A stretch of 64,000 nt of DNA from Microbacterium kyungheense (GCF_006783905.1 NZ_VFPE01000004.1:1-64000); one strand, 5' to 3'; shown: positions 50,711 through 59,984, counted from the stretch's first letter. Numbers and translations are program-made. The notes: generated from the letters alone by a model not told the origin.

Positions 50711-51532
50711 CTAGATGACGTCGGCGAAGAGTCGTTCATTACGCTGGAACGACAGGACGCCGAGGGTGATAGACAGGAGCGCTGCCACGGCGAGCGCGAG
50801 CACCTGCCACGGCGCAGGTGCGCTCTGGCCGAGCAGCGACCAGCGATAGGCCTCCATGAGCCAGGTGATCGGATTGAGGTTGAAGAGCCAGGCGAGGCCG
50901 CGTTCTTCGACCGCCTCCATCGAATAGGCCACCGGGGAGGCATACATGAGGATCTGAACCAGCCACGGCAGGAAATACTGAACGTCCCGGTATTTGACCA
51001 TCCATGACGATGCCGCAAGGCCGATGCCCATCGCCAGCAGCACGGTCAGGAGAACCCAGACAGGGAGCAGAAGGATCGGCCACCCGGGGTTGATGCCGAA
51101 GACGAGCAGAAGCACGACGAAGAGCCCGAAGCTCACCGCGAAGTCGAGCAGGATCGAGGTCACGACCGACAGCGGCACGATGATGCGCGGGAAGAAGACC
51201 TTCTGCACGAGCGCAAGGTTTGCGACGAGCGAGTTGGAGGCGCGACTGATGATGTTGCTGAAGAGCGACCATGCCATCTGGCCGGCGAACGCGAAGATGA
51301 AGTAGGGGACGCCACCGCTCGGGAGCTGCGCGATCCCGCCGAACACGATCGTGAAGACCCCCGCCGCGACGAGGGGCTGCACGAACACCCAGGCGACGCC
51401 GACCGCGGTCTGGCGGTAGCGGAGCAGGATCTCCTTCTGCCCGAACCGCACGAAGATCTCTCGCGCAGCCCAGACCTCGCGCCAGTCCGGCATGTTGAAG
51501 CGCCCGGGGGGCGTGATGATCGTGCGACTCAT
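50711..51532 (-). CDS. wzm: ABC-2 type polysaccharide exporter permease (Wzm-like)
   Basis: 273 aa with six predicted helices. The cytoplasmic N-terminus contains WAAREIFVRFGQKEILLRYR, then the family's QTAVGVAWVFVQPLVAAGVF and FPRIIVPLSVV. It moves lipid-linked polysaccharide across the membrane with Wzt. ATG 51532 overlaps the Wzt stop (ATGA). Length is usual. Confidence 0.93.
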   Translation of the reverse strand: MSRTIITPPGRFNMPDWREVWAAREIFVRFGQKEILLRYRQTAVGVAWVFVQPLVAAGVFTIVFGGIAQLPSGGVPYFIFAFAGQMAWSLFSNIISRASNSLVANLALVQKVFFPRIIVPLSVVTSILLDFAVSFGLFVVLLLVFGINPGWPILLLPVWVLLTVLLAMGIGLAASSWMVKYRDVQYFLPWLVQILMYASPVAYSMEAVEERGLAWLFNLNPITWLMEAYRWSLLGQSAPAPWQVLALAVAALLSITLGVLSFQRNERLFADVI

Positions 51533-52740
51533 CGAGCGGCCTCGTAATCGAAATCGGCGAGGACCATCCCGTGCGAGAGAGCCTCTTCGCTCGCGAGCTC
51601 GGGATATGGGCTGTGCTCGACGACCTCGATCACCTCGGCGCCCTCCCACGCATCGTGGATGCCTGCCTGGCAGACGAACATGTCGACCGTGTAGCGGCCG
51701 GGCTTGAGCCACAGGTTCTTGATTCGAAGCACACCGGACTGGTCTTCCTCAGGGTCGAACCAGTGTCCGGTGAGGCGCGAATCGCACTGCACCACGACGG
51801 CGCCGTTGACATCCGTGATGTGCGCAGAGACGAAGTACTTGCCGACGAGCGTCGGGTTCTTTCCCACGTTGAACTCGATGACCTTCTCGTCCGCGGGCTC
51901 CTGGGTCTGCTCGGTCACGGCCACGCGTGTCAGCCGCAGCCAGCCGGTGCCCGGACGCGCCGCGGCATCCTGCTGCTGCGTCTGAAACTTCTCGAAGGTG
52001 TCGCGGTAGTGCGAGATCGCGCCCTCGACGCCACCGTGGTACCCGAGATGCCCCTTGTCGAGGAAGATGGCCGACGTGCACAGCGCCGTGACGGTGTTCA
52101 TCTGGTGGCTGACGTACAGCACCGTGCGGCCGTCGCGTGCGACATCGCGCATCTTTGCGAGGGACTTGCGCTGGAACTCGGCGTCTCCGACGGCGAGGAC
52201 CTCGTCGATCGCCAGGATCTCGGTGTCGAGGTGAGCGGCCACGGAGAAGGCCAGGCGCACGTACATGCCCGACGAGTATCGCTTGACAGGGACGTCGAGG
52301 AACTTCTCGACGCCCGAGAAGTCGACGATCTCGTCGAACCGTCGTTTGATCTCCTTGCGGCTCATGCCGAGGAGCGCGCCGTTCTGGAAGATGTTCTCGC
52401 GGCCGGTCAACTCGCCCGAGAAGCCGGTCCCCACCTCGAGCAGCGACCCAACCCGCCCACCGAGGTCGATGACGCCTGCCGTGGGCGCCGTGATCCGGGT
52501 GAGGATCTTCAGCAGCGTGCTCTTGCCGGCGCCGTTTCGCCCGACGATGCCCACAGCCTCACCCCACGGGATCTCGAACGAGATGTCCGTCAGCGCGTGG
52601 AAGTCCTCGTGGTGGGTCCGTGTCAGGGGATGCCGGATCCTATTGAGCACGGCGGTGGTGATGCGGTCCACCCGCTCGCCGGCCACCTGGATGCGGTACG
52701 ACTTCGACAGGTTCGAAACCGTGATCGCGCTGTCAACCAT
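51529..52740 (-). CDS. wzt: Polysaccharide ABC exporter ATPase with C-terminal substrate-recognition domain (Wzt-like)
   Basis: 403 aa. The ATPase domain spans residues 1-250, with Walker A GIVGRNGAGKST (64-75), Q-loop region VGSLLEVGTGF, signature RYSSGM, Walker B EILAIDEVLAVGD and switch His in YVSHQM. Residues about 270-403 form an extra beta-rich Wzt C-terminal domain (SAHITDVNGAVVVQCDSRL, LWLKPGRYTVDMFV), which in known systems reads a modified non-reducing end before export. The glycan of this locus is thus likely end-capped. ATG 52740 starts after a leader of about 50 nt. Confidence 0.95.
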   Translation of the reverse strand: MVDSAITVSNLSKSYRIQVAGERVDRITTAVLNRIRHPLTRTHHEDFHALTDISFEIPWGEAVGIVGRNGAGKSTLLKILTRITAPTAGVIDLGGRVGSLLEVGTGFSGELTGRENIFQNGALLGMSRKEIKRRFDEIVDFSGVEKFLDVPVKRYSSGMYVRLAFSVAAHLDTEILAIDEVLAVGDAEFQRKSLAKMRDVARDGRTVLYVSHQMNTVTALCTSAIFLDKGHLGYHGGVEGAISHYRDTFEKFQTQQQDAAARPGTGWLRLTRVAVTEQTQEPADEKVIEFNVGKNPTLVGKYFVSAHITDVNGAVVVQCDSRLTGHWFDPEEDQSGVLRIKNLWLKPGRYTVDMFVCQAGIHDAWEGAEVIEVVEHSPYPELASEEALSHGMVLADFDYEAAR

Positions 52741-52817
52741 TCGGCTTCATCCCCCAAAGACACGCCAGCGTCACGCACGGGACGCAATGCCGATAAAGGC
52801 TATCATCGGGCCCGCGA

Positions 52818-53744
52818 TCACCGGCGTCCCGCCACACGTCCCGCGATCGCGGCCACGTAGACCGCCGGCTCGTGGGCGAGTCCCCAGCGCGCGTCCTGCA
52901 GTGCGTCCGTCGTCCGGCCGCGGCGCAGCGCGGCGAGCGTCATCGACGCCGCCTCCTTCGCCGCCCGCCGTCGCTCGCGCGATCGATGCTCCCGCAGCAG
53001 GCGCGCCGTGCCGACATCGCCCCGCACCGCGGCGGCCCAGGCGTGGCGGGAGAGGATGCCGTCCATCGCCGCCCGCCGGAAGCGGATGTTCTCGAATCCT
53101 GTGTTGGTCGCATTGCGGTCGTGGCGCCGATACCCGACGAGCTCGTCCGGCACGCAGACCAAGTCGCCGAGCCCGAGCAGTCGCAGAGCGAGCTCAAAAT
53201 CCTCGAGCATCGTGAGCTCGGGACTGAAGCCGCCAACGCGTGCGTACGCGTCGCGACGGATCATCATCGCCCCGCAGATGTGCGGCATCCGGGAACGCCC
53301 CGCGAGCATCTCCACCGCCGTCGCCGGGTGCGCCGGCCACGACGGTGCAAAAGGACGGGATGCGGCATCCATGTGCCATCCGCCGCAATACGACGCCGGT
53401 GCAGCGGGGTCGGCGGCGAGCGCGTCGACCTGCAGTCGCAGCCGGTCTTCGTGCCAGCTGTCGTCGTCATCGAGGAAGACCAGCAGCTCCCCTGCCGCCA
53501 CGGCGACGCCCGCGTTCCGCGCGAGTGAGACGGTCCCCGACGACGGCACCCGCACGACGCGGCTCCGCGGCGCCTTCCCGACGGTCGCGGCAAGGGCGTC
53601 CCCGTCGGGAACGCCGTTGTCGACGACGACGATCTCCCAGTCCGGATACGTCTGTGCGACGACGGAGTCGATTGCCTGCGCGAAGTAGGGCGAGTCGCGA
53701 TTCGTCGCGATCACGACGCTCACGAGGGGCCAACCCGCCTTCAT
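52818..53744 (-). CDS. GT2-family glycosyltransferase
   Basis: 308 aa. VSVVIATNRDSPYFAQAIDS, IVVVDNGVPDGDA, GTVSLARNAGVAVAAGE, LLVFLDDDDSWHEDRL and GFSPELTMLEDFELALRLL are present. It is paralogous to the GT2 at 47684. ATG 53744 has GAGGGAG 5 nt upstream, and a TACTGT box is at 53770-53775. It sits upstream of wzt on the same strand (77-nt gap). Confidence 0.92.
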   Translation of the reverse strand: MKAGWPLVSVVIATNRDSPYFAQAIDSVVAQTYPDWEIVVVDNGVPDGDALAATVGKAPRSRVVRVPSSGTVSLARNAGVAVAAGELLVFLDDDDSWHEDRLRLQVDALAADPAAPASYCGGWHMDAASRPFAPSWPAHPATAVEMLAGRSRMPHICGAMMIRRDAYARVGGFSPELTMLEDFELALRLLGLGDLVCVPDELVGYRRHDRNATNTGFENIRFRRAAMDGILSRHAWAAAVRGDVGTARLLREHRSRERRRAAKEAASMTLAALRRGRTTDALQDARWGLAHEPAVYVAAIAGRVAGRR

Positions 53745-53769
53745 GTCGTCTCCCTCGCGCCTGGCACCG

Positions 53770-53775
53770 ACAGTA
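53770..53775 (-). promoter_or_regulatory. Probable -10 box of the GT2 gene at 52818-53744
   Basis: TACTGT on the minus strand. Leader of about 19 nt carrying GAGGGAG. Divergent from a plus-strand TAGGAT box 20 bp away. Confidence 0.45.
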
Positions 53776-53794
53776 CTGGATCCCCACGCCCCGG

Positions 53795-53800
53795 TAGGAT
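53795..53800 (+). promoter_or_regulatory. Probable -10 box of the plus-strand GT unit starting at 53841
   Basis: TAGGAT, giving a leader of about 30 nt before GTG 53835 / ATG 53841. Confidence 0.4.
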
Positions 53801-53840
53801 CGGGACCGCCCGTCCGACACCCGCCGACGAGACCGTGGAG

Positions 53841-54686
53841 ATGCGACTCAACGCCTACATCATGCTCGCCGATCCGGCATTCCTCGGTCCGAGCGTGCGC
53901 TCCTATTACTCGATCGTCGATCGGATCGTCGTGTCCTACGACGAGAACGCGAAGTCGTGGACGGGCACGCCGCTCCCCCTCGAGCACTGCCTCGAGATCA
54001 TCCGCAAGCTCGACACCGAGGGCAAGTGCGACTACCGCCCGGGTCACTTCGCACGCCCGGAGTTCAACTCGCTCCAGAACGACACCCACCAGCGACAGAC
54101 CGCACTCGCCCAGGCATCCGAGGGTGCGGACTGGGTGCTTCAGCTTGATACCGACGAAGTCATGCCTCGCACCGACGTTTTCCTCGGAGTGCTCGATCGG
54201 GCGGACGCATCGGGGGCATGGGCGATGGACTACCCCGCACGCTGGCTCTACACGCGCGTGCAGCCCGGCCGTTTCCTCGAGGCGAGCACGCGACTCTGGC
54301 GCCTGGCATGCTCGTTCCCCGGCCCCCTGGCGGTACGTGCCGGCACGGTCCTGGAACTCGCCCGTCAGACCGGCTCCCCGCTCTACCGAGCCGATGTCCG
54401 GCCGTGGAACACCGACCCTGCGGGTCCGCCCGAGACGATCGTGCACGAGGTCGTTCCTGCCGACGCCGCCGTGCTCCACTACAGCTGGGTGCGTTCCGCC
54501 GAGGACATCGCGCGCAAGGTGGGCTGGTCGGGCCACTCCGACGAGTGGCGCAAGAGCGGCAAGTACGGCCTGTGGCTGCACGCGACGCGCCGACCGAAGT
54601 CGACGGTGCTGAAGACGCCCTTCGCGCGGAAGTGGCGGCAGTACCGGCTGAGTCGCGTGCTCGATTTCCCGGACGAAGGCGTCTGA
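53841..54686 (+). CDS. GT2-like glycosyltransferase
   Basis: 281 aa. RLNAYIMLADPAFLGPSVRS, SIVDRIVVSYDENAKSW and the DXD in WVLQLDTDEVMPRTDVF indicate a GT-A enzyme of the kind that handles short N-terminal GT2 domains, and AVLHYSWVRSAEDIARKVGW is in the acceptor part. GTG 53835 is an alternative start. It overlaps the next gene by 1 nt and heads a five-gene plus-strand series. Confidence 0.83.
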   Translation: MRLNAYIMLADPAFLGPSVRSYYSIVDRIVVSYDENAKSWTGTPLPLEHCLEIIRKLDTEGKCDYRPGHFARPEFNSLQNDTHQRQTALAQASEGADWVLQLDTDEVMPRTDVFLGVLDRADASGAWAMDYPARWLYTRVQPGRFLEASTRLWRLACSFPGPLAVRAGTVLELARQTGSPLYRADVRPWNTDPAGPPETIVHEVVPADAAVLHYSWVRSAEDIARKVGWSGHSDEWRKSGKYGLWLHATRRPKSTVLKTPFARKWRQYRLSRVLDFPDEGV

Positions 54687-55846
54687 TGCGTGTCGCCCTC
54701 GTCGCGAGCTCCTATCTGCCGCGCCTCGGCGGCGTCGAGGAGCACGTCTTCCATCTTGCGCGCCGGCTGCGCACCCGCGGGCACGAGGTCGTCGTGTGGG
54801 CCGTCGACCAGCAGGACGACGTTCCCGCAGAAGACGACGGCCACCCGCTGCGATATCTGCCGACGCCGTTGCCGAGCCGATCGGTCGGCGGCGTGCTTCG
54901 CTGGGCACGAGCGCTCCCTGGCGCACGATCGAAATGGCGCAGCGCGCTCCGACGCGACGCCCCGGACGTCATCGTCGTGCAGTGCTTCGGCTCCAACGGT
55001 CCGTGGGCGACCGCTCTCGCCAAGCGTGCCGGCGTGCCTCTCGTCTATGCGAATCACGGCGAGACGTTCATGGACGCACATGACGCCTTCGCCTCGTCGC
55101 GGCTGCTGCGCCGCTCCTTGAGCACCGCCCTGCGGCAGGCTCAGGCCGTGACGTCGTGCTCGCCGTATGCCGCCGACGACCTCGATCGATTCGGCGCGCA
55201 TGCACCGGTGACGATCGTCGGCAACGGGATCGATCCGGATACGGATGCCGAGCAGATTCCCGACCCGTTGCCCCGGCGCTACATCGCCGGTGTGGGCCGA
55301 CTCGTCGAGAACAAGGGATTCGATGTCCTGATCGACGCCTTCGCGCTGGCGGCTGCCGAACTCGGCGATACCGGACTCGTCATCGCCGGCGACGGACCAG
55401 AGCGCTCGCGTCTCGAGGCACGAGCGCTCGAACGCGGCATCGCGCCGCGCGTGACGTTCACCGGGTCACTCCGTCGGGCGCAGGTACGAACTCTCCTCGA
55501 CGGTGCGCTCGCACAGGTCGTGCCCAGCCGGGTCGAGGCGTTCGGCATCGTGATCCTCGAGGGCTGGCGATCCGGTATCCCGGTGCTCGCGACGCGGCAC
55601 GGCGGCCCTGCGGACCTCATGACCCACGGCGTCGACGGTCTGCTGTTCGACCCGCGCGATGCGGCGGAGCTCGGCGCGCTCCTGGCGAAGGTCGCGACCG
55701 ATTCCGAGCTGCGGGCCGCCCTGGGCGCCGGTGGGCGCCGGACGGTCGCCCGATACACGTGGGACCACGTGACGGATGCCTATGAGGACGTCCTCTGCAG
55801 TGTGGTCGCGGGCAAGCCGGCAGTGGATGCTGAGCCGAGGAGCTGA
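54686..55846 (+). CDS. GT4-family glycosyltransferase
   Basis: 386 aa. VALVASSYLPRLGGVEEHVF opens the acceptor domain. The donor domain has VTIVGNGIDPDTD, YIAGVGRLVENKGFDVLIDA, LVIAGDGPERSRLEARALER and PSRVEAFGIVILEGWRSGIP with the EX7E acid pair. TGATG links it to the previous gene and the next begins 1 nt after its stop, so the three are co-translated. Confidence 0.93.
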   Translation: MRVALVASSYLPRLGGVEEHVFHLARRLRTRGHEVVVWAVDQQDDVPAEDDGHPLRYLPTPLPSRSVGGVLRWARALPGARSKWRSALRRDAPDVIVVQCFGSNGPWATALAKRAGVPLVYANHGETFMDAHDAFASSRLLRRSLSTALRQAQAVTSCSPYAADDLDRFGAHAPVTIVGNGIDPDTDAEQIPDPLPRRYIAGVGRLVENKGFDVLIDAFALAAAELGDTGLVIAGDGPERSRLEARALERGIAPRVTFTGSLRRAQVRTLLDGALAQVVPSRVEAFGIVILEGWRSGIPVLATRHGGPADLMTHGVDGLLFDPRDAAELGALLAKVATDSELRAALGAGGRRTVARYTWDHVTDAYEDVLCSVVAGKPAVDAEPRS

Positions 55847-55847
55847 T

Positions 55848-56852
55848 ATGACGACGACTCCCCCCGTCACGACCGTGTCGGTCGTGATCATCACCTTCGC
55901 CCGCCCTCAGTATGTGGCGGACTGCCTGAGTCATCTGGATGAGATGACCGAGCGTCCGCATCAGGTCATCGTGGTCGACGGATCACCCGACGACCGCACA
56001 CGCGAACTGATCGAGACACAGCACGCGGGCGTCGACTACATCCGGCACAGTCTCGGACGGGGGACCATGCCGGAGTCACGCCAGCTCGGTCTGGCGGCGG
56101 CGACGGGCGAGGTCGTTGCCTTCATCGACGACGACGCCTACGTCGCGCGCGACTGGCTCGTGCAGCTCACGCGCGCCTATGCGGATCCGACGGTCTCGGG
56201 TGTGGGCGGGCGCGCCGACAACGGGAGACCGGAGGAGAGCACCGAAGGAATCGGGAGCATCGGGCGCCTGCTTCCCAACGGCGATCTCACGGGGTACTTC
56301 GCGGCGGACCCGCAGCGTCGCGTCAAGGTCGATCACTTTCTCGGTGCGAACCAGTCCTATCGCCGCACTGCGCTGGAGGCGATCGGCGGTATACGCGGCA
56401 ACTACCCCGGCACGTGTCTCCGCGAAGAGTCGGACACCTGTCTGCGACTCACCGCGACCGGACACCAGCTCATCTACGACCCTCGCGTTCTCGTGCGACA
56501 CGTCGCGGCGCCCTACCAGATCGGCGGGCAGCGGTTCGATCGACGCTACCTGTACTACTCGCGACGCAACCACGTCATGCTGCTGGCACGCGTGTTCGGG
56601 TGGCGCACGCCGTATCTGCGCCGCTACTACGTGACGGCGCTCCAGGCACAGGGGCACTACTTCAGGCTCGTGACCGGACTCATCGGGAAGGGCATCGGCG
56701 AGGACGGCAACCGGGCGAGCCTCTCACGCCGGCTGACGTCGCCGATCATCCTCACCCGGTCGGTCGTCGAGGTCGCGGGGCTCATCGCCGGCATCTGGGC
56801 GGCGCTGGACGGCCGGCGCCGTGACAGGCGGGCCGGCGTGGGCACGCCCTGA
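55848..56852 (+). CDS. GT2-family glycosyltransferase
   Basis: 334 aa. VSVVIITFARPQYVADCLSH, VIVVDGSPDDRT, EVVAFIDDDAYVARDWL (DXD) and FLGANQSYRRTALEAIGGI are present. A hydrophobic segment near the C-terminus (ILTRSVVEVAGLIAGIWAAL) may anchor it. ATG 55848 has GAGGAG upstream. Confidence 0.92.
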   Translation: MTTTPPVTTVSVVIITFARPQYVADCLSHLDEMTERPHQVIVVDGSPDDRTRELIETQHAGVDYIRHSLGRGTMPESRQLGLAAATGEVVAFIDDDAYVARDWLVQLTRAYADPTVSGVGGRADNGRPEESTEGIGSIGRLLPNGDLTGYFAADPQRRVKVDHFLGANQSYRRTALEAIGGIRGNYPGTCLREESDTCLRLTATGHQLIYDPRVLVRHVAAPYQIGGQRFDRRYLYYSRRNHVMLLARVFGWRTPYLRRYYVTALQAQGHYFRLVTGLIGKGIGEDGNRASLSRRLTSPIILTRSVVEVAGLIAGIWAALDGRRRDRRAGVGTP

Positions 56853-56910
56853 CGACGACGCGCGAGGCCCAGGCGCAGCGGCGGAGTCACCGCCGAGAGA
56901 TCAACGACCG

Positions 56911-56916
56911 TACGAT
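56911..56916 (+). promoter_or_regulatory. -10 box of the polymerase/ligase gene (leaderless type)
   Basis: TACGAT, exactly 6 nt, then GTG 56923. Confidence 0.6.
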
Positions 56917-56922
56917 AGGGGC

Positions 56923-58239
56923 GTGAGCCTTGCGCCCTCGGGACGAACCTTCCGGCGACTCGGTGGCACCGTCCTGGGGGGTGCCGCGATCGTCGCGCTC
57001 GGCGTCAGCATGGGCATCGCAAGCGTCCGGCTACCGGACGAGGCTGTCCTGCTCGCACTGGGCGTGCTGTTCGTCGCCGTCGCCGCGATCGACATGTCGC
57101 TCGTGCCGGTGCTCGCCGTACCCGGCGTCTTCGTCGTGATGAGGGTCGGGCCCATGAGCGGGTCCGACCTCCTCCTAGGCATCGCGGTCCTGACGGCGCT
57201 GCTGCTCCTGCGGGGGCGAGGCGTGATCACGATGCAACCACTCCTGTGGTCCGGGATCTTCTACCTTGCGGTGACGATGCCGCAACTCATCCTCAACCGC
57301 TACGCAGAGAACTACATCGAGTGGGCGCACGAGCTCGTCCTGGTGCTCGGAGCCATGCTCGTCGGATTCGTGATCGGCCGAGAGGGGCACGCCCGATTGG
57401 CGCTCGGCCTGTACGTCTCGGTCTGCGTCGTGATCGGCGCCCTCGCCTGCTTCACTGCCCTCACCAACGGGTTCCAGCCCGTGTATCTCGGGATCTTCCA
57501 CAAGAATGCGATCGGCGCGTTCCTCATGGTGGGGCTGGTCGTCGCGTTCGCGAACCCGCCGTGGTTGGGCTGGTCGCCCTGGACGGCCTGGACGGCCTTC
57601 ATCATCTGCGGACTCGGAATGGCGGCCGCGCAGTCCCGCCAGGCGATCGTCGGGGGCCTGGTGGGCGTGCTCATCATCGGGCTGCGGCCGCGATTCCACA
57701 ACGGCAAACGGTCGCGCTGGATGTGGCTCGTCCTCATCCCCGTCGGCGCTTTCGTCTATCAGGAGGTCGCCGAGCAGCTCGCCTCGGACGACGTTTTCAG
57801 CTCAGCGGTGCAGCGACTCACGTGGTACGAGGCATCCATCACGGTCTGGATGCAGTCGCCCCTCTTCGGCGTGGGGCACCGATGGTGGACCACCTGGCAC
57901 ACCGGATTCGGTGGATTCCAGCCGCCCAACGCCGAACTCGAAGTCCTCACCACCGTCGGCGTCCTCGGACTCATCGGCTTTCTCGGGATGTTCGTCGGGG
58001 CGCTCTGGCTTCTCGCACGAATGAACCCCGTATACGGCACACTCGGCCTCGCCGTCGTCGCCGCCAAGTTCACGCAGGGCCAGTTCGACCTCTACTGGGT
58101 CGCCGGCCACGCCTCGCTGCTGTGGATCATCGCGGGCATCTGCTACGGCATCCAGGAGCGCGACCGGGCAGAAGGCATCGTGCGGACACCGCATCCCGTG
58201 CAGACGGTGTGGCGTCGCACCCGCGGTGTGCGGATCTGA
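56923..58239 (+). CDS. O-antigen polymerase/ligase-like membrane protein (Wzy/WaaL family)
   Basis: 438 aa with about eleven membrane helices. The family core is QPVYLGIFHKNAIGAFLMVG followed by AAAQSRQAIVGGLVG. A large extracytoplasmic loop contains FGVGHRWWTTWHTGFGGFQP with conserved His, and ELEVLTTVGVLGLIGF follows. It either polymerises repeat units or ligates the finished glycan outside the membrane. The start comes from TACGAT-N6-GTG. No Wzx flippase is visible in this window. Confidence 0.9.
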   Translation: MSLAPSGRTFRRLGGTVLGGAAIVALGVSMGIASVRLPDEAVLLALGVLFVAVAAIDMSLVPVLAVPGVFVVMRVGPMSGSDLLLGIAVLTALLLLRGRGVITMQPLLWSGIFYLAVTMPQLILNRYAENYIEWAHELVLVLGAMLVGFVIGREGHARLALGLYVSVCVVIGALACFTALTNGFQPVYLGIFHKNAIGAFLMVGLVVAFANPPWLGWSPWTAWTAFIICGLGMAAAQSRQAIVGGLVGVLIIGLRPRFHNGKRSRWMWLVLIPVGAFVYQEVAEQLASDDVFSSAVQRLTWYEASITVWMQSPLFGVGHRWWTTWHTGFGGFQPPNAELEVLTTVGVLGLIGFLGMFVGALWLLARMNPVYGTLGLAVVAAKFTQGQFDLYWVAGHASLLWIIAGICYGIQERDRAEGIVRTPHPVQTVWRRTRGVRI

Positions 58240-59384
58240 TGCGAGGGATCATTCACGCGCTCACGCCGGGGGATCATTTCTCGCCCCGGACCGGCTCAGC
58301 GATTCCCACGGTCGTGCACGGCCTGGCCGGGGCGGCCTGCGGCGACAAGGACTATCTGCAGAGCGTGCTCGTCGACGGATCGACATATCGTCCTCGCTAT
58401 GAGAGCGCGGAGGCCATCGAGTATGTCGGCGCCGGCTACCCAGCGTCCTGGGAGCGTGCGCTCGATCTCGGCCTGTCACGCGTGGGGATGCCGCGCGTGC
58501 GCGCGCAGCGGTCGTACCGGCCGCTCGTCGATGCGGTGCGCGATCTGCCCTCCGGCGTCGTCGTCGCCCATAACGCCCCCATCCTGCCCCGGATGCTCTC
58601 GTCCACATCGCACGCTTCCGTGTTCTACGCACACAACGATCTCCCGCGAGGGATGTCCACCCGTGAGGCGACGCGGGCGCTCGAACCGGCAACGGCGATC
58701 GTGGCCGTGAGCGACGACCTCGCCACCCGCATCGCCAGTCGCGTATCGTCGGGGGTCGCCCGCCGCATCCGCGTGGTCGAGAACGGCGTCGACACCGAAA
58801 CCTTCCGGCCCGGCGACGGTCAGCAGCCGGGCGACAGCACACGGGTCATGTTCGTCGGCCGCGTCGTCCCCGAGAAAGGCCCGGACGTCCTCCTTCGCGC
58901 TGCTGCTCAATTGGCACGTGACGACGTCGAGATCGTCATAGTCGGAAGCCAGGGATTCGATGCAGGAGCGGCAAAGTCGCCATACGAGGAACAGCTTCGT
59001 TCACTGGCGGCAGCCGTGCAGGGCACGGTGACCTTTCGGCCGTTCGCCGACCGGGACGCCCTCGCGCCGCTCCTGCGATCCGCGAACGTCTTCGTCGCAC
59101 CATCCCGATGGGCAGAACCCAGCGGCCTCACGGTCGCCGAGGCGATGGCGACCGGGCTTCCCACCGTCGCGAGCAGGGTGGGGGGCATTCCCAGCGTGCT
59201 CGGCGATGCCGGCATCCTGATCCCTGCGGATGACCCGGCCGCACTGGCCCAGGCGCTCCGCTCGGTCATCGACGACGACGCCTGGCGCGAGACCCTCGGA
59301 GTCCGCGCCCGCCGACGCGCGGAGGAGCGCTCGTGGCGGCGTTCGTGGCAGCAGCTGCGCGCCGTGCTCGACGAGATCGGCTGA
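58239..59384 (+). CDS. GT4-family glycosyltransferase
   Basis: 381 aa. The N-half has an unusual opening (IIHALTPGDHFSPRTGSAIP) and VFYAHNDLPRG. The donor domain has RVVENGVDTETFRPG, VMFVGRVVPEKGPDVLLRAA and PSRWAEPSGLTVAEAMATGLPT, where the EX7E spacing is kept. TGATG overlap with the polymerase gene shows coupling. It ends immediately beside the convergent phosphatase gene. Confidence 0.92.
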   Translation: MRGIIHALTPGDHFSPRTGSAIPTVVHGLAGAACGDKDYLQSVLVDGSTYRPRYESAEAIEYVGAGYPASWERALDLGLSRVGMPRVRAQRSYRPLVDAVRDLPSGVVVAHNAPILPRMLSSTSHASVFYAHNDLPRGMSTREATRALEPATAIVAVSDDLATRIASRVSSGVARRIRVVENGVDTETFRPGDGQQPGDSTRVMFVGRVVPEKGPDVLLRAAAQLARDDVEIVIVGSQGFDAGAAKSPYEEQLRSLAAAVQGTVTFRPFADRDALAPLLRSANVFVAPSRWAEPSGLTVAEAMATGLPTVASRVGGIPSVLGDAGILIPADDPAALAQALRSVIDDDAWRETLGVRARRRAEERSWRRSWQQLRAVLDEIG

Positions 59385-59984
59385 TCAGTCTCGTCGCGAG
59401 CCGAGCGCATCGACGATGGGCACGAGAAGACCCGTCATCTCGCTCGCCATCCGAATCCATTCAGGGACCGGTGAGGCAATGGGATCGATGATGTCGTCGG
59501 CCTCATCCTCGCCGAGGAAGTCTGTGCGCGAACGATTCTGCTCGACGTTGTCGAGCCAGCTGCCGAGCACCATGCGTCGCGGCTTCGGGTGTTCACCGAT
59601 CCACCGCGAGAACTGTTTGAGAGTGAAGATACGCCCAATGAGGGCCGGATTGTCGGCGACGAGCTCGCGGGCCTGCGACCTGGCCATCGTGAGAATGAGG
59701 TCGAATCCGTCGAGGTCGGTCCGATCGAGTTCTCGGCTTCGATGCGAAGAGAAGTCGAGACCCAGCATCGCGCCCGTCTCGATCCCCGCAACCGGCATGG
59801 GGTGGCCACCGGGCATGAGGCCACCGGATGAGACAGCGAGCGAATCATCGGCGAGTCGACGCGCGATCGCGGCGGCGAACGGCGACCGGCAACGGTTGGC
59901 CTGGCACACCATCAGGATCTGCGTGACCCCAGGGACAGGCTCGGGCGAACCCAACGGAAACGCGTGGTCGGGGGATGCCGTCAT
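59385..59984 (-). CDS. Low-molecular-weight protein tyrosine phosphatase
   Basis: 199 aa. The P-loop is Cys27-x5-Arg33 in MVCQANRCRSPF, and the general-acid Asp is in DDIIDPIASP. An N-terminal extension of about 20 residues and a C-terminal tail make it longer than the usual 150 aa. It dephosphorylates the BY-kinase next to it, the normal on/off control of polysaccharide export. ATG 59984 overlaps the kinase stop (ATGA). Confidence 0.9.
   Translation of the reverse strand: MTASPDHAFPLGSPEPVPGVTQILMVCQANRCRSPFAAAIARRLADDSLAVSSGGLMPGGHPMPVAGIETGAMLGLDFSSHRSRELDRTDLDGFDLILTMARSQARELVADNPALIGRIFTLKQFSRWIGEHPKPRRMVLGSWLDNVEQNRSRTDFLGEDEADDIIDPIASPVPEWIRMASEMTGLLVPIVDALGSRRD

Noticed and set aside
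52818..54926. 702-codon minus-strand frame implying a much longer GT2
   Set aside because: Everything upstream of ATG 53744 lies opposite two real plus-strand glycosyltransferase genes, and a good ribosome binding site precedes 53744.
57246..58238. Upstream in-frame extension of the last plus-strand GT4 gene through the polymerase gene
   Set aside because: It is Arg-rich and antisense-like in composition, and overlaps a clear membrane protein. The GT4 starts at ATG 58239 with TGATG coupling.
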